Assembly: GCA_036736205.1 (NCBI GenBank)
Contig: DAINMX010000076.1
Location: 1 to 25,558 of the forward strand
Direction: 5' to 3'
Length of the DNA: 25,558 nt
From: XYA12-FULL-58-9 sp001798605
Lineage (GTDB): Bacteria > Myxococcota > XYA12-FULL-58-9
The position numbers and the translations under genes were made by a program. Within the stretch, counting starts at the first letter, position 1. Every line of letters starts with the position of its first letter. This document shows positions 6,792 through 14,020 of this stretch, piece by piece. The notes under the pieces are model-generated. The model had not been told where the DNA came from and searched no databases. It was given only the letters and a program-made list of their open reading frames with translations.

Positions 6792-8626
6792 CTTACCCCG
6801 CCAATCCTCCTGTCGTTTTCGACGAGCTTAACGAGGTCAGCGAGACCAAGACTCTGGCAGGGCAGAGCGATGGTGAGGCTGCTGGCTCTGGTCTGCCTGA
6901 CTGGTTTCCCCCGTGGGCGTCGCGTCTCGCTCATCTCTATTTTTCGGGCACCACCTCGATGTTTGTGGTGCATGGGAATACCTTCGACTATGTGCGCGTC
7001 GGTGGCGACAAGACGCCGCGCTATGGAACCCTCGGCGAGTTTTTCGCTGAGCAACTCTTCGGCCGCTGGGATCTGGTCCTCCACTACGACTTGGCCAGAG
7101 GATTGCGCTGCCTCGCCGGTCGCAGCCAGGAGCGTCTCAAAGAGATGGTGGCCCTCGCCAACCGGCGGGTGGGTGATCTCTCGGCATTGGCAAAGGACCC
7201 GAGCACGGCCCTCACGGTGTTGGACCGTTTCGTTCGCCGCAATATCATGGCGGAAGCGAAGGACCGTCTGCGGGTGGCGGTGGTCATCGACCATGCGTCC
7301 TATGTGGTGCCGTGCGGTGAGCCCGGGCGAATGAGTCTGTCGACCTCAACCCATTTGGTGACCCTGCTCAACTGGGCCTCGAGCCCCTACGTCAAGCATT
7401 TGAACATGGCTTTTGTGCTTGCGGATGTTCGCGTTGCCGACATCTCAGAGCGGTTGTGCTCGAACCCACATGTGGCCACCATTGAAGTGCCGTTGCCCCT
7501 CGAGAGCGAGCGGAAGGCATTCCTTGAGGTGGTCGTTGGGGAGCGGGACACCGCGACCTTCAGCGATTTCGGTACGTCTGAGATCGCGCGGTTAACCGCA
7601 GGCATGTCCTTGACCGACTTGAACGTGTTGATTCATTCGTCGCTTGAGAGCGGTCAGCGCCTCGACGCAGAACGTTTCAAAGATAACAAGAAGCAACTGA
7701 TTGAGCGCCAGGCGCAGGGGTTGCTCGAATTCATCGAGCCGCGTTGGAGTCTCGACATGGTGGTCGGCCACGACGCGGCAAAGAAACGACTGAAAGACGA
7801 CGCTGCATTGCTCAAGCGTGGTGCACTCGACTCAGTTCCCATGGGCTACCTGCTCTGCGGCCCCGTTGGTACGGGAAAGTCGTTTCTCGCCCAGTGCGCT
7901 GCAGGCTCGCTTGGCATTCCCTGTGTGACGCTCAAGAACTTCCGCTCCAAATATGTTGGTGAAACCGAAGGAAATCTCGAGCGAGTGCTGACGGTACTGC
8001 GCAGCATGGGGCCGGTTGCCGTCATTGTCGACGAAGCAGACGCCATGCTCGGTGATCGCGACCAAGGGGGGGACTCGGGAGTATCGAGCCGCATTTTTGG
8101 CACAATTGCAGCGCAGATGGGTGACACCCAGTACCGCGGGCGGATCCTTTGGATGTTGCTCACCGCTCGTCCAGACTTGTTGCCCATCGACATCAAGAGG
8201 CAAGGAAGGGCCGAGGTGCACATTCCTCTGTTTTATCCCGCCGAGGAAGAAGAGATTCGTACGTTCTTTGTGATCATGGCCAAGAAGCTCGGAGCCCGCC
8301 TCGACCCCGCTGCCATTCCTGCCGTGCCGCACGTCGGCAACATCTCTGGTGCCGACATTGAGGCATTGATTGGCCGTGCATGGCGCCTGTCTTTGTTGGA
8401 TGGTCAAGATCACATAACCGGCAAAGCCCTTGAGAGCACTTTGGACGGCTTTCTGCCGTCGACCCAAAGTTTGGAGAGGGAGCTTCAAGAGATCGCTGCG
8501 ATCATCGAATGCACGGACAAAGAGTTCTTGACCCCCGCCGCAGTCGAACGCATGACGAAACTGGGTGGCCGCAGCAAACTGCAGGAGCGGCTCACCACCA
8601 TCAAGAGAATTCTGGAAACCCAGTAG
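6788..8626 (+). CDS. AAA+ ATPase with degenerate N-terminal half
   Basis: A 612-aa soluble protein. The C-terminal half is a classical AAA module of the FtsH/Cdc48/Vps4 clade with Walker A GPVGTGKS (358-365), pore-loop-like KYVGETEGNL, Walker B VIVDEA with D415 and E416, and arginine-finger candidates R471 and R474 in KRQGR. The sensor-1 position, usually Asn in TNRPD, reads TARPD (459-463), an unusual Ala. The N-terminal ~300 residues read like an inactive AAA-like unit: VVHGNTFDYV replaces the P-loop and VAVVIDHA resembles a decayed Walker B. No protease motif is present. It overlaps the preceding gene. Vps4 acts on ESCRT-III polymers, so an action on PspA polymers is a reasonable but untested inference. 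Confidence 0.88.
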   Translation: MTYPANPPVVFDELNEVSETKTLAGQSDGEAAGSGLPDWFPPWASRLAHLYFSGTTSMFVVHGNTFDYVRVGGDKTPRYGTLGEFFAEQLFGRWDLVLHYDLARGLRCLAGRSQERLKEMVALANRRVGDLSALAKDPSTALTVLDRFVRRNIMAEAKDRLRVAVVIDHASYVVPCGEPGRMSLSTSTHLVTLLNWASSPYVKHLNMAFVLADVRVADISERLCSNPHVATIEVPLPLESERKAFLEVVVGERDTATFSDFGTSEIARLTAGMSLTDLNVLIHSSLESGQRLDAERFKDNKKQLIERQAQGLLEFIEPRWSLDMVVGHDAAKKRLKDDAALLKRGALDSVPMGYLLCGPVGTGKSFLAQCAAGSLGIPCVTLKNFRSKYVGETEGNLERVLTVLRSMGPVAVIVDEADAMLGDRDQGGDSGVSSRIFGTIAAQMGDTQYRGRILWMLLTARPDLLPIDIKRQGRAEVHIPLFYPAEEEEIRTFFVIMAKKLGARLDPAAIPAVPHVGNISGADIEALIGRAWRLSLLDGQDHITGKALESTLDGFLPSTQSLERELQEIAAIIECTDKEFLTPAAVERMTKLGGRSKLQERLTTIKRILETQ

Positions 8627-8657
8627 GGGTGTACGCAACGCTTGAGAGGAGCGAGTT

Positions 8658-8942
8658 ATGGCCCGCATCAGTTGGCTCAATGATGACAACGTACCGGCAC
8701 TCGACGACCAAGTGCAAAAACTTGATCACTTCACCGCGTCACTGGCTGACGGCACAATCGACAAAGATGAGCTGAGCAAACAGCAGGGAATTTTGGCTGC
8801 GGCGATGAAGTCTGTCGAGAGTGAGCTCACAGACGAACAGCATAAGAAAGTGACGAGCCTGCTGGTTGAGCTCACAGCCTACAACGTCATGCAAGTCTTG
8901 CATGAGCTTGCTGCTGAGCGTGTGAAGAAGTTGTTTGGTTGA
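8658..8942 (+). CDS. small helical hypothetical protein, 94 aa
   Basis: A 94-aa soluble protein of unknown family. It starts at ATG 8658 with GAGGAG about seven bases upstream and lies 31 bp after the AAA+ gene. It is predicted almost wholly helical: LDDQVQKLDHF, LAAAMKSVESEL and LLVELTAYNVMQVLHELA form amphipathic helices, with a basic end (AAERVKKLFG). It has no signal peptide, membrane segment or cysteines. Its small size and position suggest an adaptor or regulator of the AAA+ protein or PspA, but nothing in the sequence proves this. Confidence 0.8.
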   Translation: MARISWLNDDNVPALDDQVQKLDHFTASLADGTIDKDELSKQQGILAAAMKSVESELTDEQHKKVTSLLVELTAYNVMQVLHELAAERVKKLFG

Positions 8943-8957
8943 GATCTCTTTGTTTGC

Positions 8958-10056
8958 GTGAGTGACGTGACCGGAGCTGACGTGGCAATTACGTGCGTGC
9001 AGGTTGCGGCGATCCTGGAGGATGGGGGGCGAGAAGGACTCGCCGACCAACCCGAAGCTCAGGATCACATAGGCGAATGCGAGAGCTGTGCGGACAGGCT
9101 CATTGCGCTGGACCAGGCAGAGGCACCACCTCCGGTTCCCGAGGNNNNNNNNNNNNNNNNNNNNNNNNNNNNNNNNNNNNNNNNNNNNNNNNNNNNNNNN
9201 NNNNNNNNNNNNNNNNNNNNNNNNNNNNNNNNNNNNNNNNNNNNAGGCACCACCTCCGGTTCCCGAGGCACCACCTCCGGTTCCCGAGGCACCACCTCCT
9301 GTGGCGTCGTCTGTGGATTCGGTGACGTGGCTGCCAGAGAGCATGCCTGCGCCGCCGGCGAATATCCCAATCTTTGCTGGCTCGCGGTCTGCCTTTGCCA
9401 TTCGCCCCGCGCACCTTTGGCTTGTGGGCATCGGCTCGGCGTTGTTTGGCGCGTTGGTTACCCTCTTGATCGTGCTGATGCTGCGGCCCGAGGACGGCGA
9501 ACCACCGATAGCCGTGGCAGAGGAGAGTCTCGGCGCAGATGCCGTCGAATCCGCCATGGATGATCTGGTGCCGGTGTTCTCACGTGGTGAAGAGGAGGTC
9601 GAAGGGGAGGTCGAGGCAGACGTAGAAGAGGCCATTGGCGTGTCCAAAGGTGGAAGCAAGCGCAAGGCCGGCAAGAGCAAGCAGAAGGGGCACGTTGGCA
9701 CGCCGAGCGACCCAAGCCTCCAATCGTCGTCAGCGGCGTCCGGCAGTGTGAGCAATACGCCATTGACCACCGCGGAAATATCGGCTGGCATCAAAAAGAA
9801 TTTAGGCAAGCTCGGACCCTGCTTTGTTGCCGCACGCAAGCGCAAGGAAGTCGAGCCCGGCAAGCATACCTTGGTCCTGGACTTCCTCATCATGCCAAAC
9901 GGTTCCGTGCGGGATGCGGCCCTCACGGGGCCAGAGGATCTGACTAGGAAGCGCATCGCAAAGTGCGTATCCGGCAATTTGCGGCAATGGCGGTTCCCGG
10001 CATCGGCAGGTGGTTCCCCGGTGCGGAAACTGAATCTGCCGATCACGGTCAAGTGA
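8958..10056 (+). CDS. zinc-finger/TM protein with AgmX-like C-terminus, split by N gap
   Basis: One gene whose frame is broken only by the 100 N. The N-terminal part has an anti-sigma-type zinc-finger motif (HIGECESCADRL, H-x3-C-x2-C). A Pro-rich tandem EAPPPVP repeat on both sides of the gap comes next, then a membrane segment (WLVGIGSALFGALVTLLIVLML), an acidic then lysine-rich linker, and a C-terminal domain like the AgmX/PglI TonB-type domain (ISAGIKKNLGKLGPCFVAAR to QWRFPASAGG). Such proteins span the inner membrane with a periplasmic C-terminus. The start could be GTG 8958 or GTG 8982; the latter has GGAG six bases upstream. It lies 15 bp behind the 94-aa gene, so it is probably co-transcribed with the psp cluster. 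Confidence 0.8.
9120..9303 (+). repeat. 21-bp coding tandem repeat (EAPPPVP) interrupted by assembly gap
   Basis: The unit GAGGCACCACCTCCGGTTCC+C encodes EAPPPVP. One complete copy (9120-9140) and the start of another precede the gap. One copy lacking its first base, one full copy and one diverged copy follow it. The left flank ends one base into a GCA codon and the right flank begins with AG GCA. A perfect array would need 18 + 21n missing bases, a multiple of three, so the true gene should stay in frame. Confidence 0.9.
9145..9244. other. assembly gap of 100 N
   Basis: Exactly 100 undetermined bases, probably a scaffold placeholder of unknown true length. It falls within the 21-bp repeat, a typical point for short-read assembly to fail. 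Confidence 0.98.
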
Positions 10057-10077
10057 GGGGCGCTGCCGGGCAGTTGT

Positions 10078-11235
10078 TCAACCTTGGGTGACCATCACCT
10101 TGGTGAGATCGCGGGTGATGTTCTTCTGGTGCGACTCGATGGTGCCGCCACCAATTTCCAAGAGCTTTGCGTCGCGCAGCAGACGCTCGACGTGATACTC
10201 CTGGCAATAACCGTAGCCACCCAGTACCTGCATGGCGTTGTCGGCTACCTGCTTGGCCGCAGTTGAGCAGAACAGCTTGGCGGCATCGGTGCCCAGCCGG
10301 TTGCGCTTGTCAGGGCCAACGTTGGCGGCGACATTATAGACGAGGGCGCGCATCGCTTCAGTTTTAGCATAGGACTCGCCGATAAATCGTTGGATCTGAC
10401 CAAAGTCGTTGATGGAGCGGCCAAAGGCCTGCCGCTCTTCGGCATACCGCACCATGATGTTGAGGCAACGATCAGCGATACCCAGCGACATGGCCGCGAG
10501 AGTCAATCGTTCAATCTCGAGGTTGCGCATCATGTGGGTAAGGCCCTGTCCCTCTTCACCGATGACATTGCCGACCGGGACACGCACGTCCTCGAAGACA
10601 ATCTCGGACATGGTAGATGCCCGCATGCCGTGCTTTTTGATCGGCTTACCGACCGTGAGTCCTTCAAATTCTCGTTCCAGGGCGAAAGCGGTGACCTTGC
10701 CGTCGAGCTTAGCATAGACGTAGAAGAGATCGGACTCTGGAGCGTTGGTGATGAAGGTCTTTGCGCCGTTGATGATGTAGTGGTTGCCATCGCGGACCGC
10801 GTGCGATTTCATACCGAGGACGTCCGTGCCTGCCGCGGGCTCCGTCATACACATGCACGCGACGGACTCGCCACTGAGCACTTTGGGAAGATAGCGCAAC
10901 TTGAGAGCGGAGTGGGCGCTGTGAGCGAAGTTGTTGACGAACAGCATTGCGTGGGCGAGATAGGCGAGGGTAAAACCTGGATCATACTTGGCGAGCTCAT
11001 GGTGGACGATCACTGCGGCAGTCGCATCGAGACCGGCACCACCGTCCTCTTCGTCGACGGTAACACCAAGCAAGCCGAGCTCAGCCAAATCGCGGAAGAG
11101 CGCCAGGTTCATGGTGCCGCTCACGTCGTGTTCTTCGGCCTGGGGTGCCACTTTCTCGACGGCAAACTGTGCCACAGTCTCACGCAGCAAGGAGTGCTCT
11201 TGGGTCGGATTGTATGGGTCGAAGCGATGAGTCAT
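10078..11235 (-). CDS. acyl-CoA dehydrogenase, isovaleryl-CoA dehydrogenase-like
   Basis: A 385-aa FAD-dependent acyl-CoA dehydrogenase that oxidises an acyl-CoA to the trans-2-enoyl-CoA and passes electrons to ETF. Family signatures are CMCMTEPAAGTDVLGMKSHA (flavin loop), ITNAPESDLFYVYAK, EERQAFGRSINDFGQIQ and QVLGGYGYCQEYHVERLLRD. At the position where medium-chain enzymes have the catalytic Glu, this one has EIGGGTIE. The Glu is instead found in EIERLTLA, as in isovaleryl-CoA dehydrogenase (established for that family). A role in leucine or branched-chain catabolism is likely, though other short substrates are possible. It is convergent with the AgmX-like gene, 21 bp apart. It has full length, with ATG at 11235 and no clear ribosome site. 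Confidence 0.92.
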   Translation of the reverse strand: MTHRFDPYNPTQEHSLLRETVAQFAVEKVAPQAEEHDVSGTMNLALFRDLAELGLLGVTVDEEDGGAGLDATAAVIVHHELAKYDPGFTLAYLAHAMLFVNNFAHSAHSALKLRYLPKVLSGESVACMCMTEPAAGTDVLGMKSHAVRDGNHYIINGAKTFITNAPESDLFYVYAKLDGKVTAFALEREFEGLTVGKPIKKHGMRASTMSEIVFEDVRVPVGNVIGEEGQGLTHMMRNLEIERLTLAAMSLGIADRCLNIMVRYAEERQAFGRSINDFGQIQRFIGESYAKTEAMRALVYNVAANVGPDKRNRLGTDAAKLFCSTAAKQVADNAMQVLGGYGYCQEYHVERLLRDAKLLEIGGGTIESHQKNITRDLTKVMVTQG

Positions 11236-11330
11236 GTTGGGGGCACTATACGTCCAGCGGCGTTTTTGGCAAAGGGGCGAATCCTAACCCGATCTCTCTC
11301 TGCCTTCTTGATGTCAATGACCCGTCGCGC

Positions 11331-12524
11331 TCAAACTACCGCCAGAATCCGACACTTGAGATACTCCGTTTCGGGCATGCCCACCAAGACCGGGTGATCG
11401 GGCCCAGCGCCGCGTCGTTCAAGAATTTGCACGTGCTTGTGCGCGTCCCGGGCGGCCGCAGCGATAATCGCGTCGAAATCGTCGGCAGTAATCCGACCTG
11501 AACAGGAGCAGGTCACGAGTGTGCCCCCAGGGGCGAGGAGCTTGAGAGCGCGCAAGTTAATCTCTTTGTATGCATTGCTGGCACGACCGTGGGTGTCCTT
11601 GGTGCTGGCGAAAGCGGGGGGATCGAGAGCAATGGTATCAAACTGCTGTTGCAGGTCGGCGTACCGACGCAACAAATCGAAGGCATTGTCATTGATCCAT
11701 TCGATGTTCGACAGGCCCGCCTGAGCGGCGTTCCTTTGGCCGCGCTCGACGGCGGTTGCGGAGGCATCGACGGCGATGACACTGTCACAACCGAGGGCCA
11801 TCTGCAGCGCAAACCCGCCGTGGTAGGTGAAACAGTCGAGGGCACGTCCCCGCGCGTAGTGTCCGCAAGCGATGTGGTTGCTCGACTGGTCCAGGAAGCC
11901 TCCGGTCTTCTGGTCACGCTCGAGGTCGACCTCGAGGGCGATTGTTCCTTCGTGAAAACTCGCGAGCACAGGGGATTGGCCGTAAGCGACGGTGATGTGC
12001 TCGCGCAAGCCCTCGCGACGACGACTGCCGACATCGTCGCGAATGACCACGGCACGTGGGTGGAACTCCTTGATGACCTGGTCGATGACGCACTCCTCGA
12101 GACGATCGGCCGCGGCACAGGTTGTCTGTACCGCAACGCAATCGTCGTAGCGGTCGACGTAGACGCCTGGCAGGCCATCGGCTTCGCCGTGAATCAGGCG
12201 AAAGGCGTCAGCCTCAGGCAAGGCGCGCAGGCGGCCTGCCAAAGCCCGTTTGATCCTCTCGTCGAGCCACGCCGCCGTTGGGGGTACCTTGGGGCCTGTC
12301 ACCATGCGCAGGGTGATCTTCGAGCGGGGCGAGAACATCGCGTAACCCAATAGACGCCCCTGCCTCTTTTTGTTCTCCTGGCGCACCTCGACGAAGCCAG
12401 GTTCATCAGAGGGCAAGTCGACGATGTCGGAATCGTAGATCCATGGGTGGCCACTCTCGAGTCGGCGTAACGCCTTGGCGTTGATGGTCGCTGTGCCCAA
12501 TATTTCCCAGATTTTGTTGTCCAT
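11331..12524 (-). CDS. rlmI: RlmI-like 23S rRNA (cytosine-C5) methyltransferase
   Basis: A 397-aa class I SAM-dependent RNA methyltransferase of the RlmI/YccW type, which in E. coli makes m5C1962 in 23S rRNA. The N-terminal PUA-like domain covers about residues 10-85 (RRLESGHPWIYDSDI). The central domain has DGLPGVYVDRYDD. The catalytic domain has DQKTGGFLDQSSN, the SAM-binding stretch ALDCFTYHGGFALQMA, motif IV LDPPAFA and the motif VI TCSCSG with C339 and C341. The C-terminus HPVLVGMPETEYLKCR fits the family. It lies 95 bp upstream of the acyl-CoA dehydrogenase on the same strand and is divergent from the PEGA gene. The exact target cytosine in this organism is inferred by homology. Confidence 0.9.
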   Translation of the reverse strand: MDNKIWEILGTATINAKALRRLESGHPWIYDSDIVDLPSDEPGFVEVRQENKKRQGRLLGYAMFSPRSKITLRMVTGPKVPPTAAWLDERIKRALAGRLRALPEADAFRLIHGEADGLPGVYVDRYDDCVAVQTTCAAADRLEECVIDQVIKEFHPRAVVIRDDVGSRRREGLREHITVAYGQSPVLASFHEGTIALEVDLERDQKTGGFLDQSSNHIACGHYARGRALDCFTYHGGFALQMALGCDSVIAVDASATAVERGQRNAAQAGLSNIEWINDNAFDLLRRYADLQQQFDTIALDPPAFASTKDTHGRASNAYKEINLRALKLLAPGGTLVTCSCSGRITADDFDAIIAAAARDAHKHVQILERRGAGPDHPVLVGMPETEYLKCRILAVV

Positions 12525-12685
12525 GGCAGACCCGTTGTACTTCGGTGCGGGCGAAAATGGAAATGCGGGTCTGGGCCCGTCAACCCCTCGAGTTCGAATT
12601 GGCGTGGTGCGTTTGACTGGGTGCCTGATGAATGGGATTCATGCCAGTCTCGGGCGGACATGAGACAGCCCTTGGGAGGAAAAGC

Positions 12686-14020
12686 ATGTTGTCGATACGG
12701 GTGTGGAGATGGGTGTGGGTCGCGTTGGCAATTGCGGCTCAAGGACACATTGTCCTGGCCGCAGACGATGCGCCCCCAACCTTGGTTGTTCTCGAGGTTG
12801 TTGACCAGGGAACGATCGGCGAAGAAGCAACGTCTGAAAGGGATCTAAGAGTGTCTGCGACCCTGGCGTTGGTCGAGGCAGCGCGCGGAGTGCCCGGATA
12901 TCGGGTACTCGGGGCTGACGACGTTCGTACCATTCTAGAGTTTCAAGGCACGCAGCAGACACTGCAGTGCCAGGAAGACGGTTGCCTCGGTGAGATTGGC
13001 GAGGCTGTCAAAGCAGATTTTCTCCTCTCCAGCACTGTGGGCGCGGTGGGGGACACTTTCGTACTTTCCGTCCGCCTACTCGAGGTCGACGTGATGACCA
13101 CTGTCAATCGCGCCACAGTCTCACTCATGGGAATATCGGAGGTCAACCGTGCTGCCGCAGCGGCAATGGGTTTGCTTTTCGGTGCGGATTTGCGGGTCGA
13201 AAAGCCCTTGGGCGCTGGCGGCGCTCAACCATTTACGCTCGCCACGAGCGAAGCGGCACCGGTGAAGGTGGCCGTGCTCGATCTCGCTGCGTCGGGGGTG
13301 GATTCAGAGGTCGCCGGTAACCTTACCCGGGTGGTCGCCCTCGAACTCAAAGAGATCCAAGGGATGTCTGTGATTGCGAGCGAAGACATCCGCGCCATGC
13401 TCGAGCTTGAGGCACAGAAGCAGCTCGCGGGTTGTGGTGATGCTTCTTGTCTCGCGGAGATTGGTGGAGCTCTGGGGGTCGAGTATCTGATTTCTGGAAA
13501 CATAGGACTTGTGGGTGATGCATTCCTCGTTCAACTCACTCTCATTGACATTCAGACCGCCGAGATCAGAAATCGCGCCGCAGAGTCGTTCTTTGGCGAC
13601 CCGGCGCAGTTGTTGGGGGCGGCGAGGTATACCGCACGGATGTTGGTTGGGCACAGCGATGTGGGCGCAGGCTCGGTGGAGGTGCGCGCGCCGATGAGCG
13701 ACGCAGTGTTGGTGTTGGACGGTGAGACTTCGGCTCTTGCTGCGGGCCCTCGCAAGGTGGCGGTTGGCAAACACAATCTTCGAGTTGAGGCCGACGGGTT
13801 CTATCCTTGGATCAGCGATGTCTATCTGGAGTCGGAGGAGCTCGCGCGCCTCGATGTTCAGCTCCTTGAGATGCCCGCTGCCTGGTATGAACGTTGGTGG
13901 TTCTGGACCGGAGTGGGAGCGGTGGTTGTGGGTGCCTCAGTGGGAACATTTTTTGCCACTCGCGATCAGAGCGCTACGCTCGAAATTCAGGCAGAACCGC
14001 CAGTGAGGGTGGGCCCATGA
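12686..14020 (+). CDS. exported protein with duplicated GNA1162/CsgG-like domain and PEGA domain
   Basis: A 444-aa protein. The start is set by GGGAGGA (12674-12680) five bases before ATG 12686. A signal peptide ends near HIVLAAD. Two similar domains follow. The first (about 30-165) has VLGADDVRTILEF, LQCQEDGCLGEIGEA and VGDTFVLSVRLLEVD. The second (about 195-310) has VIASEDIRAMLEL, LAGCGDASCLAEIGGA and VGDAFLVQLTLIDIQ. Each carries a Cys pair at the same place, perhaps a disulfide. A PEGA-like domain (about 335-405, KVAVGKHNLRVEADGF) and a C-terminal membrane segment (WWFWTGVGAVVVGASVGTFF) follow. The arrangement recalls cell-envelope proteins of Myxococcota. Its stop overlaps the start of the next lipoprotein gene, so the two are coupled. 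The function is not known. Confidence 0.85.
   Translation: MLSIRVWRWVWVALAIAAQGHIVLAADDAPPTLVVLEVVDQGTIGEEATSERDLRVSATLALVEAARGVPGYRVLGADDVRTILEFQGTQQTLQCQEDGCLGEIGEAVKADFLLSSTVGAVGDTFVLSVRLLEVDVMTTVNRATVSLMGISEVNRAAAAAMGLLFGADLRVEKPLGAGGAQPFTLATSEAAPVKVAVLDLAASGVDSEVAGNLTRVVALELKEIQGMSVIASEDIRAMLELEAQKQLAGCGDASCLAEIGGALGVEYLISGNIGLVGDAFLVQLTLIDIQTAEIRNRAAESFFGDPAQLLGAARYTARMLVGHSDVGAGSVEVRAPMSDAVLVLDGETSALAAGPRKVAVGKHNLRVEADGFYPWISDVYLESEELARLDVQLLEMPAAWYERWWFWTGVGAVVVGASVGTFFATRDQSATLEIQAEPPVRVGP

Noticed and set aside
8739..10052. 437-aa minus-strand frame crossing the N gap
   Set aside because: It reads through undetermined bases and is antisense to the 94-aa and AgmX-like genes; the protein is Ser/Arg-rich and low in information.
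10057..10077. CTGCC/GGCAG mini-palindrome between convergent genes
   Set aside because: The stem is only four to five pairs with almost no loop and no T-run, too weak to call a terminator.
10390..11397. 335-aa open frame on the plus strand
   Set aside because: It is antisense to the acyl-CoA dehydrogenase and has no recognisable motif or ribosome site.
11589..12353. 254-aa open frame on the plus strand
   Set aside because: It is antisense to the RlmI-like gene, which has full family motifs.
12613..12645. TTGACT as a possible -35 box upstream of the PEGA gene
   Set aside because: No acceptable -10 hexamer lies 16-18 bp downstream; a single hexamer match is expected by chance.
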